Origin: Akkermansia sp.
GTDB taxonomy: Bacteria > Verrucomicrobiota > Verrucomicrobiia > Verrucomicrobiales > Akkermansiaceae
Assembly: GCA_030536145.1 (NCBI GenBank)
Contig: JAUNQN010000002.1
Coordinates: forward strand, 25,778-89,777
DNA length: 64,000 bases
Direction: 5' to 3'
Program-made: the position numbers and the translations under genes
Shown: positions 44,623-52,314 of the stretch, piece after piece
How the letters are laid out: the number at the start of each line of letters is the position of its first letter
Numbering within the stretch: position 1 is the stretch's first letter
The notes under the pieces: generated by a model
The model's database searches: none
What the model was told of the DNA's origin: nothing
Seen by the model: only the letters and a program-made list of their open reading frames with translations

Positions 44623-45561
44623 TCAGTCCAGGGTGTTCAGGTAGCGCTCTGCATCCAGCGCGGCGCGGCAGCCCATGCCGGCGGCGGAGATGGCCTGGCG
44701 GTACACGGGGTCGCCCACGTCGCCGGCCACAAAGAGGCCGGGGGTCTTGGTGGCCGTGGAGCCGGGGTTGGAGATGATGAATCCGGCGGCATCCACATCC
44801 ACCAGGTTGCCGAGGAACTTGCTGTTGGGCACGTGGCCGATGGCCATGAAGACGCACTTGAGCTCCAGCTCCTTCTGCTCACCGGTGACGGTGTCCTGCA
44901 GGGTGATGGAGCTTACCTCGCCGGCATCGTCCGTATGGTAGGCGGCGATGGTGCTGTTCCACACGGGCTGGATCTTGGGGGCGTTCAGCACGCGCTGCTG
45001 CATGGCCTTGCTGGCGCGCAGCTGGTCACGGCGGTGGATGAGGTAGACCTTGGAGGCGAAACGGGTGAGGAAGGATGCCTCCTCACAGGCGCTGTCGCCG
45101 CCGCCTACCACGCACACGGGAACATCACGGTAGAAGGCACCGTCACACGTGGCGCAGGCGGTCAGGCCGTGGCCGATGAGCTCCTTCTCCCCCTCTATGC
45201 CCAGGTAGCGGGCGGTGGCGCCGGTGGCCACGATGACGGCCTGTGCTTGGTAGGCACCGCCGGAGGTGGTGACGGTGAAGAGTCCGCTGCAGGCTTCCTG
45301 CGTGACGGAGAGCACCTCCTCAAAGGCGTAGCGGGTACCGAATTTCTCCGCCTGCTGGTACATGTTGTACATCAGGTCCGGGCCGTTGATACCCTCCGGG
45401 AAACCGGGGAAGTTCTCAATCTCCGTGGTGGTGGTGAGCTGGCCGCCAATCTGGCCGCCGGTGAACACCAGGGGCTTCAGGTCCGCGCGTGCGGCATAGA
45501 TGGCAGCCGTGTACCCGGCAGGGCCGGTGCCGATGATGATAAGCTTTTCTGCACTGTTCAT
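44623..45561 (-). CDS. trxB: Thioredoxin reductase
   Basis: 312 residues. FAD-binding GTGPAGYTAAIYAARA at the N-terminus, the redox-active ACATCDGAFYRD (CxxC) in the NADPH domain, and a late GLFVAGDVGD block. It reduces thioredoxin with NADPH. ATG 45561 is chosen because it opens into the FAD motif and fits the promoter. It is transcribed with a Sel1 lipoprotein. Confidence 0.96.
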   Translation of the reverse strand: MNSAEKLIIIGTGPAGYTAAIYAARADLKPLVFTGGQIGGQLTTTTEIENFPGFPEGINGPDLMYNMYQQAEKFGTRYAFEEVLSVTQEACSGLFTVTTSGGAYQAQAVIVATGATARYLGIEGEKELIGHGLTACATCDGAFYRDVPVCVVGGGDSACEEASFLTRFASKVYLIHRRDQLRASKAMQQRVLNAPKIQPVWNSTIAAYHTDDAGEVSSITLQDTVTGEQKELELKCVFMAIGHVPNSKFLGNLVDVDAAGFIISNPGSTATKTPGLFVAGDVGDPVYRQAISAAGMGCRAALDAERYLNTLD

Positions 45562-45567
45562 GGCAGG

Positions 45568-45596
45568 AGTATAGCATACCGCGCGCGCGGTGGAAA
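45568..45596 (-). promoter_or_regulatory. trxB promoter, leaderless geometry
   Basis: Minus strand TTTCCA (45596-45591), 17 nt, TATACT (45573-45568), 6 nt to ATG 45561. Confidence 0.72.
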
Positions 45597-45643
45597 GCCC
45601 AAAATCCGTGCCTTTTCCCGTGGTCGCGCGAGGGACTGCGGGT

Positions 45644-46864
45644 TCAGAAGCTGATGGCGACCTGCATGCCGCCAATGAATTCCGCCGGGGTGGCGGCCCC
45701 GGAGGGACGGAAGATGTATTCCGCATGGGGAAGGAGCGTCATGTGGGGGGCCACGGCCCAGGAGTACATGAGCTCCACCGCGCATTCGCGCCGGTGGTCC
45801 TGCCCGCCGGCGGGGGCACCGTCTGCGGAGGTGCGCCCGTACGGCGGGCAGCCCTTGGCCAGGGAGGCGGCCAGTCCCAGGAAGTCCGCATCACTATCGG
45901 CAAACGGGTAGAATTTGAACCCCAGGGAAATTTCTGCGGTGGGGGCATCCTGCTGCCGCAGGCAGTACCCGGCGCGGGCGAACATGCTGAGCTCATGGCT
46001 GAGGTCGCAGTCCACGCTGCATTCAATGCCGAAGGCATCCCGGTTCAGCCCGCCGGAGTGGGCGGCGGAGAGGTGGCGGTAGAACGGGGCAATGCGGTAT
46101 TCCGTGGAATCCCCGTGCCACAGGCCGTATTCCGCCACCACGCAAAAGCCGTCCAGCTCCCGGTTGCGGAAGGGGTTGTCCTGCCGCAGGTAGCTGCTGC
46201 CCGTGTAGGAGGCGGCAATCTGGATGAAATCGTTGTGCCCCAGCTCCTGCTGGATGATGATGCCGACGTTGCCGTCCGGCATGGGGAGTACGGATGAGGC
46301 GTTGAGGGCGCCGTTTGCAAAGCCGGCGGAGGTGCAGAGCAGGTCCAGGTAGTTGCTGGTATCCAGCACGCCGGCAATGATGCCGGAGCGCCTGTGGTTC
46401 AGGAACTGGATGACGGAGCATTCCGGTATGCCGTAGTTGGGCTTTTTCTCCCGCTTCCACTGCGGGGTGGCGATGCAAGCTGCCCCTTCTCCCAGCGCGT
46501 GGCCGTGGCGCGTGCGGTGGCTCAGCGGGGCGCGTCCGCTGAACTGGGCGCGCAGCCAGGTGCCGCCGTGGCCGGTGTCTGCCAGCACCCGCTGGGTGAG
46601 CTGCAGGTCTGCCAGCAGGTATTCCCGCCCGGTTGTTCCCGTATCCGTGTGGTCCGCATGCCAGGCGGAGAGCTTGAGGCAGGCCCCCCACTGCAGGCCC
46701 AGGTTCCTGTATGCCGCCTGCTTGTACGCAGGAAGGTTTTCCGGGGGGGCGCAGGCGTCCAGCTGGTCCAGCCACTCGCCGGGTTTCATGTCTGCCAGGG
46801 TGCAGGGGCTTCCTGTCAGCAGCGCAGCTGCCAGGAACAGGGGGCGGATGGTGTGGTGTTTCAT
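45644..46864 (-). CDS. OprB-like carbohydrate porin
   Basis: 406 residues. A signal peptide (MKHHTIRPLFLAAALLTGSPCTLA) is followed by a short helical region and then many alternating, aromatic-rich strands ending in Phe (FIGGMQVAISF), as in outer-membrane barrels. The overall arrangement fits the OprB sugar-porin family; the match is by pattern only. It is the third gene of malQ-lipoprotein-porin, which supports a role in maltodextrin uptake (inference). Confidence 0.75.
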   Translation of the reverse strand: MKHHTIRPLFLAAALLTGSPCTLADMKPGEWLDQLDACAPPENLPAYKQAAYRNLGLQWGACLKLSAWHADHTDTGTTGREYLLADLQLTQRVLADTGHGGTWLRAQFSGRAPLSHRTRHGHALGEGAACIATPQWKREKKPNYGIPECSVIQFLNHRRSGIIAGVLDTSNYLDLLCTSAGFANGALNASSVLPMPDGNVGIIIQQELGHNDFIQIAASYTGSSYLRQDNPFRNRELDGFCVVAEYGLWHGDSTEYRIAPFYRHLSAAHSGGLNRDAFGIECSVDCDLSHELSMFARAGYCLRQQDAPTAEISLGFKFYPFADSDADFLGLAASLAKGCPPYGRTSADGAPAGGQDHRRECAVELMYSWAVAPHMTLLPHAEYIFRPSGAATPAEFIGGMQVAISF

Positions 46865-46883
46865 GGCGGGGCGGCGGGGGCAA

Positions 46884-47162
46884 TCAGTACGCGCTGCGCG
46901 GGGTGCGGGGCAGGATACGCCGCAGGGCTGCGGCACGGCGGGCCTTGGGCTGCGGGCGGTGGTGCTTGTGCCGCGCGTGGCCGGGGCTGCCATCGGGCCG
47001 GGCTGCGGTGCCTGCGGCACCGGGCGCTTCCGGGGGCGGCGCGGCGCTGTGCCGGCAGGAGCCCAGCCCGCCGGATACCAGGAGACAGGCGCAGAGGAGC
47101 AGGAGGTTTCCCATGCTTACCGGTCTACGCCCGCTGTGCCCCTGTGAGGAGATTTTTTTCAT
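46884..47162 (-). CDS. Small basic lipoprotein between malQ and the porin gene
   Basis: 92 residues. A hydrophobic stretch LLLLCACLLVSGGLGSC ends in a plausible lipobox, then a Pro/Ala/Arg/His-rich tail (GHARHKHHRPQPKARRAAALRR). A second start at 47114 (MGNLLLL) would give 76 residues and a more compact signal. No family known. Position 18 nt after malQ and 19 nt before the porin supports it as a real operon member. Confidence 0.55.
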   Translation of the reverse strand: MKKISSQGHSGRRPVSMGNLLLLCACLLVSGGLGSCRHSAAPPPEAPGAAGTAARPDGSPGHARHKHHRPQPKARRAAALRRILPRTPRSAY

Positions 47163-47180
47163 GGTTGCTGTGCTGGAAAA

Positions 47181-48896
47181 TCATGCGCGCTCCGCCTCCC
47201 GGGAGAGGCCGCGTATCCATGCACTCTGGGGCATCTGCACCGCCTGGGCCGCCGTGAACGGCATGCGGGGGCGCCAGTTGGTGCCGCCCTCTGTGCCGGG
47301 GGTGTTCAGGCGCACGGGCAGGTCGAACAGCTCTGTCCACATCAGGCAGGCGAAGGCGGAGCGGCAGCGGAGCAGGGCGCGGATGAGCGCGTCCTTGATG
47401 TCCGCATCCCACGCGCGCAGGCTCTGCATGCGGTCCAGCCCGGCGTAGTCCCCCAGCCAGCAGAGCACGCGGGCGCAGTCACGCCCCACCAGAATGCGGC
47501 GGCGCAGCTCCTGCGGATCCAGCGTGGTGTCGTGCACGGCCTCCTCCGCCGCCTTCACGTTGGCGTACCAGTCGTTCCAGTCGTTGCACAGGGGCGGGAA
47601 ATCATGTGTGGCGTATGTGGCAAAGGAGCAGGGGGAGTAGGTGTGGCCTTTCACAATCTGCTGCTTGGCATCTATCTCCCAGTGGGGAATCTTGAACCCG
47701 GCGATGCGCAGGAAGGAGAGGTCCGGGCGCACATAGTCCGGCACGCAGCCCAGGTCCTCGCCGATGACGATTTGCTCCGGCGCGGCCTTGAGAATCTGGC
47801 GCAGCAGGTGGTCCCCCTGCATCAGGTTGGCCTTGCGGTCCGCGGCTTCCCAGTCCGGGCGGGGGCGGAACCCGGGGCGGCGCCCGCCGCAGCGCGCGGC
47901 GGCCTCGTCCGGGGAGAGGTTCAGGAATTCCGGGTTGCGGTCCGGCATCCAGGGGAAGGCGTAGATGCGGTAGAAGCCCAGGATATGGTCTATGCGGTAC
48001 ATTCGGAAGATTTCCGCCAGCTTGCGCACGCGGCGGTTCCACCAGGAGAACCCGTCGCGCTCCATCACATCCCAGCGGTACAGGGGTATGCCCCAGTTCT
48101 GCCCCCACTTGGCGGTGAAGGGGTCCTCCGCAAAGTTGCCCTCCGCAGGGGCGCCGCCGCTCCAGTCCATGTCAAACAGGTAGCGCTGGAAGAACACGTC
48201 CGCGCTGGCCACGGAGATGCCGATGGGGATATCACCCATGAGCAGCACGCCGGCGGCATCCGCATGGGCGCGCACCATGGCCCATTCCCGCGCGCAGAGC
48301 CACTGCAGCCACTGCTGGTAGCGCTTCTGGTCGCGGGCATCCTCCGTGTCGTTTGCCATGCGGCGGATGATATCCGGGTTCTGCTCCGGCCAGGTCCACC
48401 AGGCTGCGGAGCCGAAGGCGATGCAGGCCACGCGGAAGCAGGCGTAGTCGTCCAGCCAGTCCTGCCCGGCGCACCAGGCATCAAACTCCGCGCGGGCGGC
48501 GGCGTGCTCCTCCCCGTCCCGGAAACGGCGCCAGGCCTGGGCAAACAGGTGGCGCTTGTAGGTGCGCACGCGTGCGTAGTCCACATAGTCCCGCCCGCCG
48601 GGCAGCTGCTGCGGGGGCAGGTCATGCGGGTAGGGCGGTATTTCCCCCATGCCGGGAATGCGCTCCAGGGTAAGGTAGAGCGGCTCCAGCGCCACGGAGC
48701 TGATGGCGGAGTAGGGGGAGGGGGCGTCATCCTCTCCCACGGCGTTCACGGGCAGCAGTTGCAGGAATCCCACCCCGCTCTGCGCCGCCCAGTCTATCCA
48801 CTCCTCCAGGGCCGCCAGGTCGCCTATGCCGCCGTCATGGGCGCGGCGCAGGGAAAACAGCGGTATCAATACTCCGGTTTTGCGTTCCAGCTTCAT
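47181..48896 (-). CDS. malQ: 4-alpha-glucanotransferase
   Basis: 571 residues, GH77. It transfers maltosyl units between glucans. Visible blocks: LQLLPVNAVGEDDAPSPYS near the N-terminus, the nucleophile Asp in MYRIDHILGF, the acid/base Glu in IVIGEDLGCVP and the THDFPPL loop. It heads a transcript with a small lipoprotein and a porin, suggesting glycogen or maltodextrin handling. Leaderless-type promoter. Confidence 0.95.
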   Translation of the reverse strand: MKLERKTGVLIPLFSLRRAHDGGIGDLAALEEWIDWAAQSGVGFLQLLPVNAVGEDDAPSPYSAISSVALEPLYLTLERIPGMGEIPPYPHDLPPQQLPGGRDYVDYARVRTYKRHLFAQAWRRFRDGEEHAAARAEFDAWCAGQDWLDDYACFRVACIAFGSAAWWTWPEQNPDIIRRMANDTEDARDQKRYQQWLQWLCAREWAMVRAHADAAGVLLMGDIPIGISVASADVFFQRYLFDMDWSGGAPAEGNFAEDPFTAKWGQNWGIPLYRWDVMERDGFSWWNRRVRKLAEIFRMYRIDHILGFYRIYAFPWMPDRNPEFLNLSPDEAAARCGGRRPGFRPRPDWEAADRKANLMQGDHLLRQILKAAPEQIVIGEDLGCVPDYVRPDLSFLRIAGFKIPHWEIDAKQQIVKGHTYSPCSFATYATHDFPPLCNDWNDWYANVKAAEEAVHDTTLDPQELRRRILVGRDCARVLCWLGDYAGLDRMQSLRAWDADIKDALIRALLRCRSAFACLMWTELFDLPVRLNTPGTEGGTNWRPRMPFTAAQAVQMPQSAWIRGLSREAERA

Positions 48897-48904
48897 GGTG
48901 GACT

Positions 48905-48933
48905 ATACTACCACACCCACCCCCGCCTGACAA
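48905..48933 (-). promoter_or_regulatory. malQ promoter, leaderless geometry
   Basis: Minus strand TTGTCA (48933-48928), 17 nt, TAGTAT (48910-48905), 8 nt to the ATG. An overlapping TATAGT (48907-48902) could be used instead. Confidence 0.7.
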
Positions 48934-49017
48934 ACGGAAAAAGCGCATTCTGCCCCCTGTGGCGAGGGATGCGCGGGCGGCGGGGCAAAAATCTATAGCA
49001 TACATGCAAAATGTGCT

Positions 49018-49045
49018 TGAAAAAGCACGGCTCCTGTGGTATTTG
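49018..49045 (+). promoter_or_regulatory. Candidate promoter of the DksA-like gene
   Basis: TTGAAA (49018-49023), 16 nt, TATTTG (49040-49045). The -10 is weak. Confidence 0.45.
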
Positions 49046-49051
49046 AGGGGA

Positions 49052-49087
49052 CGGCCTGACGCAGGCGGTGCCAGAACCGCCGGGCCG
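49052..49087 (+). promoter_or_regulatory. 5'-leader hairpin of the DksA-like gene
   Basis: Inner stem GGCGGT/ACCGCC (49064-49069 with 49076-49081) and outer CGGCC/GGCCG (49052-49056 with 49083-49087). It would sit at the very 5' end of the predicted mRNA, so it may protect the message or regulate it. Confidence 0.5.
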
Positions 49088-49110
49088 GAACCTTAACACA
49101 ATAGCTAGTC

Positions 49111-49956
49111 ATGACCAAGAAGGAAAGCGCTCCCGCCAAGAAAGCCGAGCCTGCCAAGAAGGCCTCCCCGGCCAAGAAAGCCTGTGCCGCCAAGAAAAAG
49201 CCTGCCGCCGCCGATGCCGTGAAAGAGGAGGCTCCTGCCATGAAGGCCGCCGCCGCCAAGCCTGCCGCTCCCAAGGCCAAGGCAGAGCCCAAAAATACCA
49301 AGGCTGCTGACAAGAAGCCCAAGCCCGCGGGCGAAAAGCCGGCAGCCGGCAAGCCTGCGGCTGAGAAAGCCAAGCCGGCCGATGCCAGGAAGCCCAAGCC
49401 GGAGGCTCCTGCCAAGGAGCAGCTCTCCGAGGTGGAGAAGGCCAGGATTGTCAAGCTCCGCGCCACTATGGACCTGCTGAAGGCAGATCCGGAGTGGCCC
49501 GCCTTCCTGCAGGAGCAGAAAGCCGCCCTGCTCAAGCTGCGCGACAGCATCCTGCCCAACATGCAGAACGTGACCCGCGACCACCTGCGCAGCGGCAACT
49601 CCAATGTCTCCTCCTCCTCCGGCCAGCACATCGGCGATGCCGGCAGCGAGGCCGAGGTGCGCGACCTCACCATCCGCCTGCTGGACAAGGACCGCGAGCA
49701 GCTTTTCGAGATTGACGCCGCCCTGGAGCGCATACGCTTAGGGTTTTACGGCATCTGCGAGGTCTCCCTGGAGCCCATTCCCAAGAAACGCCTGCAGGTC
49801 CGCCCCTTCTGCCGCCTGACCGTGAAATGCCAGGAGGAGTACGAGAAGAAATACGGCTCCTACGCCAACTACAAGGCCAAGAACAGGGATGACGTCGGCT
49901 TCGGGAATATACAAAATAGCATGGAAAATGCAATTTCTCTTGACGACGACGAATAA
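49111..49956 (+). CDS. DksA/TraR-like protein with a histone-H1-like tail and degenerate zinc finger
   Basis: 281 residues. Residues 1 to about 105 are Lys/Ala/Pro low complexity with repeated PAKKA-type units, like bacterial H1 homologues. Residues about 110-265 are DksA/TraR-like: a coiled coil, then GFYGICEVSLEPIPKKRLQVRPFCRLTVKCQEEYE. The canonical C-x2-C...C-x2-C is broken: C216 is kept but its partner is S219, and C240 is kept but its partner is T237, with an extra C234. It may bind RNA polymerase or DNA. The L33 promoter lies in its 3' end. Confidence 0.85.
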   Translation: MTKKESAPAKKAEPAKKASPAKKACAAKKKPAAADAVKEEAPAMKAAAAKPAAPKAKAEPKNTKAADKKPKPAGEKPAAGKPAAEKAKPADARKPKPEAPAKEQLSEVEKARIVKLRATMDLLKADPEWPAFLQEQKAALLKLRDSILPNMQNVTRDHLRSGNSNVSSSSGQHIGDAGSEAEVRDLTIRLLDKDREQLFEIDAALERIRLGFYGICEVSLEPIPKKRLQVRPFCRLTVKCQEEYEKKYGSYANYKAKNRDDVGFGNIQNSMENAISLDDDE

Positions 49957-49967
49957 TCGTGTAAAAT
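49940..49967 (+). promoter_or_regulatory. rpmG-rpsR promoter inside the 3' end of the DksA-like gene
   Basis: TTGACG (49940-49945), 16 nt, TAAAAT (49962-49967). The -35 encodes the LDDD end of the upstream protein. Confidence 0.8.
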
Positions 49968-49997
49968 AGGCGCCCCGCAAGTCAACAATCGTTATTT

Positions 49998-50171
49998 ATG
50001 CCAAGAGATATCATCATCCTCGAATGCACCGAAGCCAAGGCGGAAGGCAAGACGCCCTCCCGCTACGTCACCACGCGTAACAAGAAGAGCCTCCGTACCC
50101 CCGGCCGTCTTGAGAAGGTCAAGTTCAACCCCTACCTCAAGCGCCGCACTCTTCACCGCGAGATGCGCTAA
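49998..50171 (+). CDS. rpmG: 50S ribosomal protein L33
   Basis: 57 residues. [13 protein letters not shown]...[11 protein letters not shown] and the C-terminal [16 protein letters not shown] are diagnostic. Only one Cys remains, so this is the zinc-free (C-minus) form of L33. It is paired with S18, 27 nt downstream, on a separate promoter. Confidence 0.95.
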   Translation: MPRDIIILECTEAKAEGKTPSRYVTTRNKKSLRTPGRLEKVKFNPYLKRRTLHREMR

Positions 50172-50198
50172 ACCCCTACCATAGAAAACAAGCAAGCT

Positions 50199-50444
50199 AT
50201 GATGACCGAATTCAAGAGCGTTGAGCGTCGTATCCGTTTCCGCACCTGCAACAAGTCCATGCCGCACCGCCGCATCGACATCCCCGCCGGTGCCGTGGAT
50301 ATGTGCAACCCCGAATTCCTCTCCAAGTTCACCTCTGAGACGGGTAAGATCCTGCCCCGCCGCGTCACTGGCGTGTCCGCCAAGATGCACCGCAAGATCA
50401 CGCGTGAGATTCGCCGCGCCCGTGCCGTGAACCTTCTTCCCTGA
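50199..50444 (+). CDS. rpsR: 30S ribosomal protein S18
   Basis: 81 residues. The [31 protein letters not shown] end is the S18 core that binds 16S rRNA with S6. The usual neighbours S6, SSB and L9 are absent; L33 precedes it instead. A start one codon later is possible. A structured RNA follows its stop. Confidence 0.95.
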   Translation: MMTEFKSVERRIRFRTCNKSMPHRRIDIPAGAVDMCNPEFLSKFTSETGKILPRRVTGVSAKMHRKITREIRRARAVNLLP

Positions 50445-50449
50445 TTTTA

Positions 50450-50545
50450 GCAGCTCAGGGCTGTCTCGACGCGCATAGGGCCGTCGTTGACTGAGCGCGA
50501 AACGGAGCTTGTGCGCCTAGGCATGCAAGCTCCGCTGCTTTTTTT
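50450..50545 (+). ncRNA. Three-stem structured RNA with T-tract between rpsR and folE2
   Basis: P1 closes 50450-50453 with 50535-50538. P2 combines TCAG/CTGA (50455-50458 with 50491-50494) and CGACG/CGTCG (50467-50471 with 50482-50486). P3 is CGGAGCTTG/CAAGCTCCG (50503-50511 with 50526-50534). TTTTTTT follows (50539-50545). The ATG of folE2 lies 25 nt further on, after an SD-like AAGGAAGG. It can be the S18 terminator, a transcription attenuator or riboswitch for folE2, or a small RNA. I cannot match it to a known riboswitch class. Confidence 0.55.
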
Positions 50546-50570
50546 CCAAGGAAGGAAACACCGCAGTAGC

Positions 50571-51368
50571 ATGAAGGAACTCAAGGACACGCAGAACGAG
50601 CCGGATACCCGTCAGGTCTCCATAGACCGCGTGGGTGTACGCGGTATCCGCTTTCCCATAGTGGTGAGCGACAAGGAGCACCGCACGCAATCCACGGTGG
50701 CCACCGTATCCCTGATGGTGGACCTGCCGGAGGAGTACAAGGGCACGCACATGAGCCGCTTTGTGGAGGCCCTGCATGAGCACAAGCGCTACCTGGACGT
50801 GCACACGGCCGTGCGCCTGCCGAACCGCCTGCTGGACAAGCTGGCCGCGCAGCGCGCGCACGTGGAGATAGAGTTCCCCTTCTTCCGCACCAAGAAAGCC
50901 CCCGTGACCGGCATGGAGGGCATGATGGACTATGACGTACGCTTCGTCATCGATGCCGACCGCGACGGCGGCAACCAGTTCACGCTGACCATCAAGGTGC
51001 CGGTGACCACGCTGTGCCCGTGCTCCAAGGCCATGAGCGAGCGCGGCGCGCACAACCAGCGCGGCATAGTGACCTATTCCGTGCGGTTCAGCGGTTCCGC
51101 GGTGTGGATTGAGGACCTGATAGACCTGATAGAGGGCTGCGCCAGCTGCCAGCTGTATAGCCTGCTCAAGCGCCCCGATGAGAAGTACGTGACGGACCGC
51201 GCGTATGAGAACCCGGTGTTTGTGGAGGACCTGGTGCGCAACGTGGCGGTGGCCACGGAGCACTACAAGGCCTTCAGCTGGTACCGCGTGGAGGCGGAGA
51301 ACTTCGAGTCCATCCACAACCACAGCGCCTACGCCATGGTGGAGCGCAAGCTGGACCGGGAGCCGTGA
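50571..51368 (+). CDS. folE2: GTP cyclohydrolase I, type IB
   Basis: 265 residues. It converts GTP to dihydroneopterin triphosphate, the first step of folate and of 7-deazaguanine (queuosine) synthesis. Family blocks: PVTTLCPCSKAMSERGAHNQRG and CASCQLYSLLKRPDEKYVTDRAYENPVFVEDLVRN. Type IB enzymes work with metals other than zinc, and often replace FolE under zinc limitation. SD AAGGAAGG precedes the ATG. Its stop overlaps the next start (GTGA). Confidence 0.94.
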   Translation: MKELKDTQNEPDTRQVSIDRVGVRGIRFPIVVSDKEHRTQSTVATVSLMVDLPEEYKGTHMSRFVEALHEHKRYLDVHTAVRLPNRLLDKLAAQRAHVEIEFPFFRTKKAPVTGMEGMMDYDVRFVIDADRDGGNQFTLTIKVPVTTLCPCSKAMSERGAHNQRGIVTYSVRFSGSAVWIEDLIDLIEGCASCQLYSLLKRPDEKYVTDRAYENPVFVEDLVRNVAVATEHYKAFSWYRVEAENFESIHNHSAYAMVERKLDREP

Positions 51369-52303
51369 ACGTTTTCTCCACCTGCTGGAACAGCTCCCGC
51401 CACAAGGACGGCGGGGCCATGTGCGACGAAATCCGCGAGCTGGGGTTCGACCGCATAGAGGCATCCCACGGCCTGGCCCTTTCCATGATGCCGGGCATAA
51501 TCAAGGCCGTGGAGGAGAAGCGCATACGCGTGGAAGGCGTGCACAATTTCTGCCCGGCACCCATTGATGTGCCCGGTGATGCGCCGGATGCGTACCAGTT
51601 CACCTCCTACCGCGCAGAGCGGCGTGAGCGCGCCATGCGGCTCACGCAGGAGACGCTGATGGTGGCCGCGCGCCTGGAGGCGCGCTATGTGGTGCTGCAC
51701 ATGGGCTCCATAGACCTGTTCAAGCGCCGCCATGCCACGCGCCCGCTGGAGCGCATGGCGCGCAACGGCGAGGTGGGCACCAGGGAGTACGCCCGTATCA
51801 AGGGCGAGCTGGTGCGCAAGCGCTACAAGCTGGCCCCGCTGTATTACGAGCGCGCCAGGGAGACCCTGCACCAGCTGGCGGAGCAGGCTGCCAAGTACAA
51901 CCTGGTGCTGGGGGTGGAGGGCCGCAGCCATTTCGAGCAGGTGCCGGGGGAGCTGGAAATGCCCCGCTTGATGGAGGAGTTTGCAGACAATCCTCACGTG
52001 ATGTACTGGCATGATTTCGGTCACATACAGCGCAAGCACAACCTGCTGCTGCTCAACCATGACCAGTATTTGAAAAAGCTCAGCCCGTACATGTACGGCG
52101 GGCATGTGAATGATGTGCAGTGGCCCAGCCGTGACCACCGCGCCCCCTTCTACGGCGGGGATGTGGATTTCCGCAGCCTGCTGCCGCGCTATTTCCGCCG
52201 CTCCATGCCGCTCACTTGGGAGCTTTCATCCTCCGTGAAGCGGGAGGATATCCTGCATGCTAAGGTGCTGTGGGACGAGCTGATGCAGCAGGTGCCGGAG
52301 TAG
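51365..52303 (+). CDS. TIM-barrel isomerase/endonuclease-IV-like protein
   Basis: 312 residues. Sugar phosphate isomerase/epimerase (AP endonuclease 2) superfamily. Likely metal ligands are the Glu in VLGVEGRSH, His-Asp in YWHDFGH, His in GGHVND and Glu in TWELSSS. The reaction is not assignable. It starts with GTG, overlapping the folE2 stop, so translation is coupled; a shared pterin or deazaguanine pathway is possible (inference). It is convergent with a glycosyltransferase gene 11 nt away. Confidence 0.82.
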   Translation: MNVFSTCWNSSRHKDGGAMCDEIRELGFDRIEASHGLALSMMPGIIKAVEEKRIRVEGVHNFCPAPIDVPGDAPDAYQFTSYRAERRERAMRLTQETLMVAARLEARYVVLHMGSIDLFKRRHATRPLERMARNGEVGTREYARIKGELVRKRYKLAPLYYERARETLHQLAEQAAKYNLVLGVEGRSHFEQVPGELEMPRLMEEFADNPHVMYWHDFGHIQRKHNLLLLNHDQYLKKLSPYMYGGHVNDVQWPSRDHRAPFYGGDVDFRSLLPRYFRRSMPLTWELSSSVKREDILHAKVLWDELMQQVPE

Positions 52304-52314
52304 GGTGCTCCCTC

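Noticed and set aside
50450-50545. Naming the folE2 leader a tetrahydrofolate or preQ1 riboswitch
   Set aside because: I could not place the consensus loops of either class; only generic stems and a T-tract are visible.
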